From contig JAUHZL010000124.1 of NCBI GenBank assembly GCA_030425945.1, positions 1-7,912 of the forward strand: a stretch of DNA of 7,912 nt, given 5' to 3'. Shown one piece after another: positions 1 through 6,124 of this stretch; within the stretch, counting starts at the first letter, position 1, and each line of letters begins with the position of its first letter. The notes under the pieces are model-generated. The model searched no databases and was not told the origin of the DNA. It worked only from the letters and a program-made list of their open reading frames with translations. Both the position numbers and the translations under genes were made by a program. This DNA comes from Alphaproteobacteria bacterium. Its GTDB lineage: Bacteria > Pseudomonadota > Alphaproteobacteria > Rhodobacterales > Rhodobacteraceae.

Positions 1-130
1 AAGCCCAATAAAGATCAGGACGTGTGACTACATGGCTTTGCTCGCCCCTATCGCTAACTCATTGATATGACGTAGGCGACAGCACCACCTTGGCCAAATT
101 CTCAAAGATTTTGTCGAACTTGGGGGGTGC
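1..130. other. Low-GC flank, possible end of an inserted or rearranged element
   Basis: The first 120 bases are about 47% GC by count, against roughly 70% in the rest of the window. The change falls where the IclR-family protein stops resembling its family, so this looks like foreign or rearranged DNA abutting a broken gene. Short open stretches exist (a plus frame ending at the stop at 68-70; a minus frame through about 125-66 ending SPTSYQ), but I do not recognise either as a transposase, and no terminal inverted repeat can be confirmed because only one end is in view. An insertion-sequence end is one explanation; a deletion or inversion endpoint is another. Confidence 0.35.
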
Positions 131-638
131 GGGCCTCCTCGATCCGGTAGGGGTCGCAGCCCTGCCCCTCGAGCCGGGACCAGTAGTCGCCGCGCATGCC
201 CTGCGTTCCGGCGGCGAGACAGGCGAGGCCGGCGCTGGCCTGATAGAGCTTCATCACCCCGCCGAGACGCGGCGCGCGGTCATTCTCGGGCGTCGGCCCC
301 ACGGTCTTGACGAAGACGACATGCGGCACGCTGAGGATCGACAGCGTGACGTTCAGGCCGGTGCGGCCCGAGACGCAGCGCATGGTGGCATCGGCCTCCT
401 CGGGCAGGCGGTCGAGGCTGGCGACCGACAGGCCCCAGCCGACGAGCTTGCGCCCGACCACGAAGCGGTCGCGGTCGCGATCGACCCAGCCCTGGTCCTG
501 CAGGACGGCGAGCAGCTTGATCAGCGAGTTGCGCTGGATACCGGTGCGGCGCTGGATGTCATCGAGGGTGGCGGGGCCGCGCTCGCCCGCAAGGCAATCG
601 ATCACGGAACCGGCGCGAACAAGAAACGGGCGACTCAT
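102..638 (-). pseudogene. IclR-family transcriptional regulator, C-terminally truncated
   Basis: The reading frame gives 178 residues against about 250-270 for intact IclR proteins. Residues about 5-66 form the winged helix-turn-helix (TLDDIQRRTGIQRNSLIKLL, then the FVVGRKLVGWGLSVASL linker). Residues about 80-168 match the first part of the effector-binding domain, ending at YWSRLEGQGCDPYRIEEAR. The remaining 70-90 residues, which carry most of the ligand pocket and oligomer contacts in this family, are missing and replaced by a short tail (TPQVRQNL) read from low-GC sequence. The start is well supported: AGGAGG (complement of 647-652) lies 8 bases before the ATG. IclR proteins usually control adjacent catabolic genes; none is visible here. 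It may still make a DNA-binding fragment, but it is most simply a broken gene. An assembly break at the edge cannot be excluded. Confidence 0.75.
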
Positions 639-784
639 GGCTGGGACCTCCTCTGGACCGGATCGAACGTCGGGAGATCACAGACACTTGTACCAGCACA
701 CAGCCCGAAACCGGGTCGGTCGTCCCCGGCGTCAGGCTCGGGAGAACCGGTGCCGGGGCGACCAACCTCCTAACGTAGCCTAAA

Positions 785-798
785 TTGACCAGCGTCAA
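785..798. promoter_or_regulatory. FNR/CRP-type dyad TTGAC-N4-GTCAA
   Basis: TTGACCAGCGTCAA is a perfect 5-4-5 inverted repeat, the architecture recognised by FNR/CRP-superfamily regulators; FNR and FnrL sites follow TTGAY-N4-RTCAA. It lies in the 203-base gap between the deacetylase stop and the IclR start, about 147 bases upstream of the IclR ATG. On the minus strand the left arm (TTGACG) could itself act as a -35 element, which would place a regulator over the promoter, but I see no convincing -10 at 16-18 bases. The match to the pattern is seen; which protein binds is inference. Confidence 0.45.
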
Positions 799-800
799 AG

Positions 801-819
801 TCGGGCATTCCATACCCGA
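801..819 (-). terminator. Weak hairpin after the deacetylase gene
   Basis: TCGGG/CCCGA arms plus an inner AT/AT pair, with one C/A mismatch, form a short stem about 23 bases past the deacetylase stop codon. The minus strand reads on into ACTTTG, not a real U tract. It may end the peroxidase-deacetylase transcript, but the stem is short. The rest of the gap (639-841) holds the dyad at 785-798 and the IclR ribosome site and shows no convincing small gene. Confidence 0.25.
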
Positions 820-841
820 AATCCCCACGGACGGCTCGCCT

Positions 842-1987
842 TTAGCCCGCCAGAACCGCCCCCGTCCCGACCCGGCGGCGCAGCGTGGCGACCCGTGCGC
901 GCAGCTCGTCCCGCAGGGGGCCCAGGCGCGGGCGGTCCGCGAGCGTGGTGAACCAGTGCGCGGGCGGCGCGCGCCCGGCGCGGCGGTTCTCCCAGCGCAG
1001 GGCGCGCAGGACGGCCTCGGCCTCGGGCGGCAGGCGGTCGGGGATCTCGTGCCCGTTCAGCACCCCCCAGACCCCGGTCCAGAGGCGCCCGACCGACCAC
1101 GGGTTGTAGCCGCCGCCGCCCAGCACGAGGAAACGGTCGGTGAGCGCGCGCAGCGCCGCGACGGCGGACCAGTGCGCCCGGTTCGACAGCGCCAGCCGGG
1201 ACAGCGGGTCTTCCTCGACCGCGTCGGCCCCGCATTGCAGCACGATGGCGTCCGGGCGGAAGGCGGCGGTGGCGGGCAGGATCAGCTCGTTCAGGACGAA
1301 GGCGAACTCGGTATCGTTGAAACCCTTCGGCACCGGCAGGTTGATCGCCGACCCGCCGGCCGTGTCGTCGAGCGCGCCGGTGAAGGGCCAGCGGCGTTCC
1401 TCGTGGACCGAGATCATCCGGATGTCGGGATCGCCCGCGAAGGCGCTTTCGACCCCGTCGGCATGGTGCGCGTCGATATCGACATAGACGATGCGGCGCA
1501 CCCCGGCCCGGCGCATGGCCAGCATCGCCAGCACCGGATCGTTGAGATAGCAGAACCCCGCCGCCCGGTCGCGGAAGGCGTGGTGCGTGCCGCCGGCGGG
1601 GTGGTGGATCACGCCCGGGGTGCGCAGAAGCTCGCCCGCCAGCAGCGATCCGCCCGCGCTGGTCGCCGGGCGCCGCCACATCTCGGGGAAGACCGGGCAG
1701 GCCGTGGTGCCCAGCCCGTGGCGCTGGCGCACGGCGTCGCTGACGGCCTGCGCCGCTTCGGCGGCGACGAGGGCGGCGACGTAATCGGGGTCGTGGAACA
1801 GGGTCACGGCGAGGGGCTTGGCGCGCGGCGACCGGCGGTACTGCCCGGGGGCCACCCAGCCCAGCGCGCGGGTCAGGTCCATCACCGTCGAGACGCGCGG
1901 GATGCGCAGCGGGTGCCAGCCGCCGTAGGAGGAGGCGCGGTAGATCTCGTGCCCGAGCAGAAGCGGCGTCGGGGCCGGTCCTGTCAC
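842..1987 (-). CDS. Histone deacetylase/AcuC-family zinc deacetylase
   Basis: The 381-residue protein is a class I/II-type zinc hydrolase that removes acetyl or related acyl groups from lysine or small amines; bacterial relatives include AcuC and acetylpolyamine amidohydrolase. Family landmarks are in order: GHEIYRASSYGGWHPLRIPR near the N-terminus, the paired histidines H135-H136 in GGTHHAFRDRAAGF, the zinc motif D170-I-D172-A-H174-H, the third zinc aspartate D260 in GADAVEEDPLS, and the catalytic-tyrosine loop GGGGY294N. All expected zinc ligands are present, so it should be active. No signal peptide is seen, so it is probably cytoplasmic. The GTG start overlaps the stop of the upstream peroxidase (GTGA), implying one operon and translational coupling. 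The frame stays open upstream, but only this start removes a long overlap with the peroxidase. AcuC is the likeliest label; the substrate cannot be read from sequence. Confidence 0.88.
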   Translation of the reverse strand: MTGPAPTPLLLGHEIYRASSYGGWHPLRIPRVSTVMDLTRALGWVAPGQYRRSPRAKPLAVTLFHDPDYVAALVAAEAAQAVSDAVRQRHGLGTTACPVFPEMWRRPATSAGGSLLAGELLRTPGVIHHPAGGTHHAFRDRAAGFCYLNDPVLAMLAMRRAGVRRIVYVDIDAHHADGVESAFAGDPDIRMISVHEERRWPFTGALDDTAGGSAINLPVPKGFNDTEFAFVLNELILPATAAFRPDAIVLQCGADAVEEDPLSRLALSNRAHWSAVAALRALTDRFLVLGGGGYNPWSVGRLWTGVWGVLNGHEIPDRLPPEAEAVLRALRWENRRAGRAPPAHWFTTLADRPRLGPLRDELRARVATLRRRVGTGAVLAG

Positions 1988-2508
1988 CCGCCGAGCGCCG
2001 CTTCGATGGCGCGCCGCATCGGGGCCGAGCCCGGCCGCGTCGAGGACGGGAAATAGGCGACCGGCTGGCCCTCGGCGTCGAGCAGGACCTTGTTGAAGTT
2101 CCAAGTCGGCGCGATGCCGTGCTCGCTGGCGAGCCAGGCGTAGAACGGATGCGCCTGTGCGCCGCGGACATGGGTGATCGTGGTCATCGGCAGGGTCAGA
2201 CCGAAGTTGACCGCGCAGAACTCCTTGACCGCGGCCTCGGTGGCCAGCTCCTGGTTGAAGTCGTCGGACGGCACCGCCAGCACCACGAGACCGCGGTCGC
2301 GATAGGTCTCGTAGAGCGCCTGAAGGCCTTCGTACTGGGGGGTAAAGCCGCATTGCGAGGCCGTGTTGACCACCAGCACCGGCTTGCCGCGCCACGCGTC
2401 GAGGTCGAGCGTCCCGCCGTCGATCGAGTCGAAGCGGAAGGGGCCGGCAAGGGCGGCGCTGCCGATCATCACGAGGGCGGCGGCAAGGGCGGCGAGACGG
2501 CGCGGCAT
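1984..2508 (-). CDS. Periplasmic glutathione-peroxidase-family thiol peroxidase
   Basis: The 174-residue protein reduces hydroperoxides through a reactive cysteine. Residues 1-21 look like a Sec signal peptide (MPRR, then an Ala/Leu-rich core, AxA-type site ALA before G22), so it acts in the periplasm. The peroxidatic site is C53 in VVNTASQCGFTPQY, and the WNFNK motif (W136, N137) is present. The usual FPCNQF block reads VPSDDF (80-84 region), so the canonical glutamine of the C-Q-W-N tetrad is Asp83 and the block's cysteine is Ser81. C98 in KEFCAVNFG sits where thioredoxin-dependent members carry a resolving cysteine, so a thioredoxin-like partner is more likely than glutathione. GGAGG lies 6 bases before the ATG. 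The stop overlaps the deacetylase start by 4 bases. The promoter should lie in 2509-2720, shared divergently with the NUDIX gene. Confidence 0.87.
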   Translation of the reverse strand: MPRRLAALAAALVMIGSAALAGPFRFDSIDGGTLDLDAWRGKPVLVVNTASQCGFTPQYEGLQALYETYRDRGLVVLAVPSDDFNQELATEAAVKEFCAVNFGLTLPMTTITHVRGAQAHPFYAWLASEHGIAPTWNFNKVLLDAEGQPVAYFPSSTRPGSAPMRRAIEAALGG

Positions 2509-2612
2509 CGGGGTCCTCCGGGGTCTGCGAACGGTTGGGCCGGAGGGTAGCGGCCCCGCGCCAGGGTTCAAGCGCACGGACCTCACCATTGCGTGCCCCT
2601 CGTCCGGGGGTC

Positions 2613-2641
2613 TTTTGGTACCGTCGAAACCCGTGTATGCA
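2613..2641 (+). promoter_or_regulatory. Possible promoter for the NUDIX gene
   Basis: TTTTGG (2613-2618) and TATGCA (2636-2641) are 17 bases apart, a weak sigma-70-like pairing about 80 bases upstream of the NUDIX ATG. It lies in the divergent gap 2509-2720, where local AT content is a little higher. Support is by pattern only. I found no clear matching promoter for the minus-strand peroxidase operon in the same gap. Confidence 0.25.
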
Positions 2642-2686
2642 TGGCGGAATTGCGTCGTGCAAAACGCGGCGCGCCCGAGAGCAGAG

Positions 2687-2702
2687 TGCCGGGACCCCGG
2701 CA
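2687..2702. repeat. 16-base perfect dyad before the NUDIX ribosome site
   Basis: TGCCGGG-AC-CCCGGCA is a perfect palindrome ending 18 bases before the NUDIX ATG and 4 bases before its AGGA. As RNA it would fold with a 6-bp GC stem and a 4-base loop; as DNA it could be an operator. GC-rich sequence yields such dyads easily, so function is unproven. Confidence 0.35.
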
Positions 2703-2720
2703 GAACAGGACAGATCCGGC

Positions 2721-3212
2721 ATGGCGTTGCCCGTCCTTCCCCCCGGCGAGGTTGTTCCTCGTCATGGTCAGCTTCCGCTGGTGCTCGGCACCCGCAGCAA
2801 GCGGGATGTGCGCACGCAATTCGCGGCCCTGTGCTACCGGACCGGGCGCAAGGGCCCCAAGATCCTGCTGATCTCGAGCCGCGATACCGGGCGCTGGATC
2901 CTGCCGAAGGGCTGGCCGATCGACGGCAAGACGCCCTCGGAATGCGCCGCGATCGAGGCCTGGGAAGAGGCTGGCGTCCGTGGCCGCATGCGGCAGGACG
3001 CCATCGGCATCTACAGCTACACCAAGGAACTCGACACCGGGGTGAACCTGCCGGTCGTCGTGGTGGTCTTCGCGCTGCGGGTGCAGGAGCTGGCCAAGGA
3101 GTGGCCCGAGGCCGGGGAGCGCACGCGCAAGTGGGTCTCGCCGAAGAAGGCCGCCCGGCTGGTGGACGAGGCCGACCTCGCGCAGCTGCTGGTCCGGTTC
3201 GACCCGGCCTGA
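2721..3212 (+). CDS. NUDIX hydrolase, diphosphoinositol-phosphatase-like subgroup
   Basis: The 163-residue protein hydrolyses a nucleoside diphosphate linked to another moiety, or a related diphosphate, with Mg2+. The Nudix box lies at about residues 64-86, GWPIDGKTPSEC...EAWEEAGV. The metal-binding glutamates E79, E82 and E83 are kept, but the first conserved Glu of GX5E is K70 and the Arg of RE is I78. The preceding WILPKGWP matches the DIPP-like branch common in alphaproteobacteria, so it is probably a variant subgroup and not a dead enzyme. ATG 2721 is chosen because residues upstream do not look like protein and AGGA (2707-2710) lies 10 bases before it. No signal or membrane segment is seen. 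The true substrate (inositol diphosphates, ApnA, capped RNA or damaged nucleotides) cannot be told. Confidence 0.85.
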   Translation: MALPVLPPGEVVPRHGQLPLVLGTRSKRDVRTQFAALCYRTGRKGPKILLISSRDTGRWILPKGWPIDGKTPSECAAIEAWEEAGVRGRMRQDAIGIYSYTKELDTGVNLPVVVVVFALRVQELAKEWPEAGERTRKWVSPKKAARLVDEADLAQLLVRFDPA

Positions 3213-3223
3213 GCCCTGTGCGC

Positions 3224-3252
3224 ATCGGCGGGATTGAAATGGTCCGCCCGAT
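3224..3252 (+). terminator. Hairpin after the NUDIX gene
   Basis: ATCGGCGG pairs with CCGCCCGAT with one bulged base, around a 12-base loop, 11 bases after the NUDIX stop codon. No U run follows (GGTTAGCTTTG), so it would be a weak or Rho-assisted terminator. The loop holds TTGAAA (3234-3239), which could alternatively be a -35 element for the DUF1178 gene, with TTAGCT 15 bases on; the spacing is poor. Confidence 0.3.
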
Positions 3253-3304
3253 GGTTAGCTTTGCGCCCTGATGGCAAGGAGGCCCCCAGGGGCCGGAACC
3301 CGGG

Positions 3305-3754
3305 ATGATCAAGTACACGCTGAAATGCACGGCGGGACATACCGCCGACAGTTGGTTCCAGTCGGCAAGCGCCTACGACACGCTGGCCGCGCGCGGTATG
3401 GTCGCCTGCCCGGTCTGCGGCAGCGCCGAGGTGGAAAAGGCGCTGATGGCCCCGCGTGTGCGCCCGGCCGAGGACGCCGCCCCGGCCCCCGCCCCGACCG
3501 AGGCCCCGGTGCCGGTGCTGTCCGCGCCGCAGTCGCCGCTGGAAAAGGCGCTGGCCGAGCTGCGCGCGAAGGTCGAGCGCGACAGCACCTATGTCGGCGC
3601 GAGCTTCGCGGCCGAGGCGCGCAAGATGCACGAGGGCGAGGCGCCGCAGCGGGCGATCCATGGCGAGGCGCGGCCAGACGAGGCGCGCGCGCTGATCGAG
3701 GACGGCGTGCCGGTGATGCCCCTGCCCTTCCTGCCGCGCGAAAAGGCGAACTGA
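3305..3754 (+). CDS. DUF1178 family zinc-ribbon-like protein
   Basis: The 149-residue protein has unknown function. The N-terminal 50 residues look like a small zinc ribbon: C8 and H12 in KCTAGHTADSWF, then the C35-P-V-C38-G pair. A Pro/Ala/Glu linker follows (about 52-72). The C-terminal half (about 76-149) contains the block typical of DUF1178, SFAAEARKMHEGEAPQRAIHGEARPDEARALIEDGVPVMPLPF. Length is normal for the family. Metal binding is inferred from the Cys/His pattern. Only a weak GGA precedes the ATG; AGGAGG occurs at 3277-3282 but is too far away to serve it. The downstream dehydrogenase begins 2 bases after this stop, so they are co-transcribed. The NUDIX gene 92 bases upstream lies on the same strand and may join the operon. 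Confidence 0.85.
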   Translation: MIKYTLKCTAGHTADSWFQSASAYDTLAARGMVACPVCGSAEVEKALMAPRVRPAEDAAPAPAPTEAPVPVLSAPQSPLEKALAELRAKVERDSTYVGASFAAEARKMHEGEAPQRAIHGEARPDEARALIEDGVPVMPLPFLPREKAN

Positions 3755-3756
3755 GC

Positions 3757-4416
3757 ATGGTCACGGTGGTCACCGGCGCGAATCGCGGCATCGGCGCCGC
3801 GCTGGTCGCGGAGCTGGCGCGCGGCGGGCAGACCGTGCGCGGCTGCGCGCGGGTGCCGGGGCCGGGTCAGATCCCGCTCGACGTGACCGACGCGGACAGC
3901 GTGGCGGGGCTGGGCCGGGCGCTCGACGGGCAGCCGGTCGACCTGTTGGTGTGCAACGCGGGCGTCTACCTCGACCGGCAGGAGGGGTTGTCGGACGGCT
4001 ATGCGCCCGACCTTTGGGCCAAGAGCTTCGCGGTCAACGTGACCGGCGTCTTCCTCTGCGTGCAGACGCTGTTGCCGCATCTGCAACAGGCGGCGAACGC
4101 GACCGGGCTGGCCCGCGTCGCGATCATCTCCAGCCAGATGGGCTCGACCCAGCGCGCGCCGGGCGGCAGCTACATCTACCGGGCCAGCAAGGCCGCGGCG
4201 GTGAACCTCGGGCGCAACCTCGCGACCGACCTGCGTGATCTCGGGATCGCGGTCGGGATCTATCACCCGGGATGGGTCCGCACCGACATGGGCGGCGGCG
4301 CGGCCGACATCGACGTCGGCGAAAGCGCCTCCGGCCTCGCGGCACGGTTCGGGGAACTGGACCTCGCCTCGACCGGCTGTTTCCGCACCTGGGACGGCCG
4401 CGACCACCCGATCTGA
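3757..4416 (+). CDS. Short-chain dehydrogenase/reductase (SDR) family oxidoreductase
   Basis: The 219-residue protein is an NAD(P)-dependent oxidoreductase with a Rossmann fold. It carries the cofactor-binding motif TGANRGIG (6-13), LDVTD near 41-45, NAG at 67-69, structural Asn N94, catalytic serine region IISSQMGS (S125/S126), active-site Y141-R-A-S-K145, and PGWVRTDMGG (171-180). Arg10 in the glycine loop and Arg32 after strand 2 hint at NADP(H). All catalytic residues are present. It is slightly shorter than the 240-260 of classical SDRs and resembles the C-factor/CsgA-like group; the substrate is unknown. ATG 3757 lies 2 bases after the DUF1178 stop, and AAGGCG inside the end of that gene is a plausible ribosome site, suggesting coupled translation. 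Confidence 0.88.
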   Translation: MVTVVTGANRGIGAALVAELARGGQTVRGCARVPGPGQIPLDVTDADSVAGLGRALDGQPVDLLVCNAGVYLDRQEGLSDGYAPDLWAKSFAVNVTGVFLCVQTLLPHLQQAANATGLARVAIISSQMGSTQRAPGGSYIYRASKAAAVNLGRNLATDLRDLGIAVGIYHPGWVRTDMGGGAADIDVGESASGLAARFGELDLASTGCFRTWDGRDHPI

Positions 4417-4518
4417 GGGCGGCACCTCCCGCGTCCCGGCCAGAAAGCTTCACGCGAGCGGCACGGTCTTGCCCGATTGTCCTGCGATCCGGGGCGGGCC
4501 GTTCGAGGGGGACCGCTC

Positions 4519-4806
4519 ATGCCATACCGTCATTCGTCCGTTCGCCGCTTCCTCGCCGACGAGGCCGGGGCCGTCACCGTGGACATGGTGCCGCTGATGG
4601 CGGCGACCGTGGCGCTGGGGCTGGCCGTCATGGGGATCGTCTCGGGCGGGATCGAGAACGCCGCCGACGGCATCTCGACCACGATGGAAGGCGACGCGAT
4701 CATCCAGACCGCCTTCCCGGCCCCGCCGGACCCGCCCGCGCCGCAGGTGCAGGGCACCGACCGGGGCGGCACCGGCATCATCCGCATCTCGGGCCGGGTG
4801 AACTGA
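4519..4806 (+). CDS. Flp/type IVb prepilin-like small membrane protein
   Basis: The 95-residue protein has a basic leader (MPYRHSSVRRF), then DEAG17-AVTVD22-MVPLMAATVALGLAVMGIVSGGIENAADGI. This is the class III (Flp) prepilin layout: cleavage after a Gly, an acidic residue at +5, then one hydrophobic helix (about 23-43). In usual Flp pilins the +5 residue is Glu; here it is Asp. The tail (66-95) is Pro-rich (APPDPPAPQ) and glycine-rich. The start has GAGGGGG about 8 bases upstream. No tad/cpa assembly, TadV peptidase or secretin gene lies near, so it is an orphan. It may be a minor pilin exported by a system elsewhere, or simply a one-pass membrane peptide. The 102-base gap before it shows nothing else I can name. 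Confidence 0.72.
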   Translation: MPYRHSSVRRFLADEAGAVTVDMVPLMAATVALGLAVMGIVSGGIENAADGISTTMEGDAIIQTAFPAPPDPPAPQVQGTDRGGTGIIRISGRVN

Positions 4807-4885
4807 GCCGCCTGCGCCAACCCGCCCCTTGCCGCGCCCGGTCCTTTGGCCTAAGGGCCGCGCAGTCAGGGACACGGGAGAGGTC

Positions 4886-6124
4886 ATGTCCGTCCTCGTG
4901 ATGAAATTCGGCGGCACGTCCGTCGCCAATCTGGACCGCATCCGGCGGGCCGCGAAGCGCGTCGGGCTCGAGGTCGCCAAGGGTCACGACGTGATCGTGA
5001 TCGTCTCGGCCATGGCCGGGAAGACCAACGAACTGGTCGGCTGGGTCAACGAAACATCGCCGCTGTTCGACGCCCGCGAGTACGACGCGGTTGTGTCGTC
5101 GGGCGAGAACGTCACCGCCGGGCTGATGGCGCTGACGCTGCAGGAAATGGATATCCCGGCGCGCAGCTGGCAGGGCTGGCAGGTGCCGCTGAAGACTAAC
5201 GGCGCGCATTCGGCCGCGCGGATCGTCGAGATCCCGACCGAGAACATCACCGCCAAGTTCGGCGAGGGCATGAAGGTCGCTGTGGTCGCGGGCTTCCAGG
5301 GGATCAGCCCCGAGGGCCGGATCACGACGCTGGGCCGGGGCGGGTCGGACACCACCGCCGTGGCCTTTGCCGCCGCCTTCGACGCGGTGCGCTGCGACAT
5401 CTACACCGACGTGGACGGGGTCTACACCACCGACCCGCGGATCTCGGACAAGGCGCGCAAGCTGGACCGGATCGCCTTCGAGGAAATGCTGGAGCTGGCC
5501 AGCCTCGGCGCGAAGGTGCTGCAGACCCGCTCGGTCGAGCTGGCGATGCGCTACAAGGTCAAGCTGCGGGTGCTGTCGAGCTTCGAGGAACCCTCTGACG
5601 AGGCCGGGACTCTCGTCTGCGATGAGGAGGAAATCATGGAACTGAACGCCGTTTCCGGGGTCGCCTACTCGCGCGACGAAGCCAAGATGACGCTGACCGG
5701 CGTCGAGGACCGGCCGGGCATCGCCGCGGCGATCTTCGGGCCGCTGGCCGAGGCCGGGGTCAACGTGGACATGATCGTGCAGAACATCTCGGACGAGGGG
5801 TTCACCGACATGACCTTCTCCTGCCCCACCGACCAGGTGCTGCGGGCGGAAAAGGCGATGCAGGATGCGCAGGCGAAGGGCGATATTTCCTACGAGGCGC
5901 TGGTCGCGGACAAGAACGTGGCCAAGGTCAGCGTCGTCGGCATCGGGATGCGCAGCCATGCCGGGGTCGCGGCGAAGATGTTCAAGGCCCTGAAGGACGA
6001 GAACATCAACATCAAGGTGATCACCACGTCGGAGATCAAGATCTCGGTGCTGATCGACCGCAAGTACATGGAACTGGCGGTGCAGGCGCTGCACGACGCG
6101 TTCGAGCTGGAAAAGGGCGCCTGA
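4886..6124 (+). CDS. lysC: Aspartate kinase (aspartokinase), alpha product
   Basis: The 412-residue enzyme phosphorylates L-aspartate with ATP, the first step to lysine, threonine, methionine and diaminopimelate. Residues 1-250 are the amino-acid-kinase domain: KFGGTSV (7-13), VSSGENVTAGLMAL, TTLGRGGSDTT (147-157) and DVDGVYTTDPR (175-185). Two ACT domains follow (about 265-340 with DRPGIAAAIFGPLAEAGVNVDMIVQNIS, and 347-412 with VVGIGMRSHAGVAAKMFKAL and ITTSEIKISVLI), which normally bind lysine or threonine for feedback inhibition. Length fits the monofunctional class. ATG 4886 is preceded by GGGAGAGG; an upstream in-frame ATG (4829) would add 19 residues that do not look like aspartokinase. 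An internal start at 5636 probably gives a second product. In related bacteria lysC lies near ptsP; here an antiporter gene separates them. Confidence 0.96.
   Translation: MSVLVMKFGGTSVANLDRIRRAAKRVGLEVAKGHDVIVIVSAMAGKTNELVGWVNETSPLFDAREYDAVVSSGENVTAGLMALTLQEMDIPARSWQGWQVPLKTNGAHSAARIVEIPTENITAKFGEGMKVAVVAGFQGISPEGRITTLGRGGSDTTAVAFAAAFDAVRCDIYTDVDGVYTTDPRISDKARKLDRIAFEEMLELASLGAKVLQTRSVELAMRYKVKLRVLSSFEEPSDEAGTLVCDEEEIMELNAVSGVAYSRDEAKMTLTGVEDRPGIAAAIFGPLAEAGVNVDMIVQNISDEGFTDMTFSCPTDQVLRAEKAMQDAQAKGDISYEALVADKNVAKVSVVGIGMRSHAGVAAKMFKALKDENINIKVITTSEIKISVLIDRKYMELAVQALHDAFELEKGA
5625..5638 (+). promoter_or_regulatory. Internal ribosome binding site and ATG within lysC
   Basis: AGGAGG (5625-5630), a full Shine-Dalgarno match, stands 5 bases before an in-frame ATG at 5636 that encodes Met251, exactly between the kinase and ACT domains. 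It is the strongest ribosome site I noticed in the window. The same arrangement makes the separate beta subunit in Bacillus subtilis LysC and Corynebacterium glutamicum aspartokinase. Confidence 0.65.
5636..6124 (+). CDS. Probable aspartokinase beta (regulatory) subunit from internal start
   Basis: Translation from ATG 5636 gives a 162-residue protein identical to the C-terminal part of LysC. It begins MELNAVSGVAYSRDEAKMTL and consists of the two ACT domains only. In alpha2-beta2 aspartokinases such a subunit pairs with the ACT region of the full-length chain and forms the effector-binding sites. Support is the position of the start, a perfect ribosome site and the known precedent; actual production is inferred. 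It is nested in lysC, so a simple gene caller would miss it. Confidence 0.55.
   Translation: MELNAVSGVAYSRDEAKMTLTGVEDRPGIAAAIFGPLAEAGVNVDMIVQNISDEGFTDMTFSCPTDQVLRAEKAMQDAQAKGDISYEALVADKNVAKVSVVGIGMRSHAGVAAKMFKALKDENINIKVITTSEIKISVLIDRKYMELAVQALHDAFELEKGA

Noticed and set aside
90..773. Plus-strand open frame opposite the IclR gene
   Set aside because: The IclR helix-turn-helix protein with a good ribosome site is on the other strand; the plus product shows no recognisable domain.
785..2056. Long plus-strand open frame (423 codons) across the deacetylase
   Set aside because: It is antisense to a deacetylase with all zinc ligands; its product is a low-complexity Arg/Gly/Pro sequence typical of GC-rich shadow frames.
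2596..2616. CCCC...GGGG followed by TCTTTT as a plus-strand terminator
   Set aside because: The stem is only 4 bp and no plus-strand gene precedes it.
1988..2722. N-terminal extension of the deacetylase through the peroxidase gene
   Set aside because: The frame is merely open; the extension is Arg/Pro-rich and overlaps a clear peroxidase with its own ribosome site.
3281..3294. GGCCCC-CA-GGGGCC palindrome before DUF1178
   Set aside because: It is too short and too easily produced at this GC content to claim a function; the hairpin loop would be strained.
4807..4885. Possible leader peptide or attenuator before lysC
   Set aside because: I found no short frame rich in Lys or Thr codons and no convincing alternative stems in the 79-base gap.
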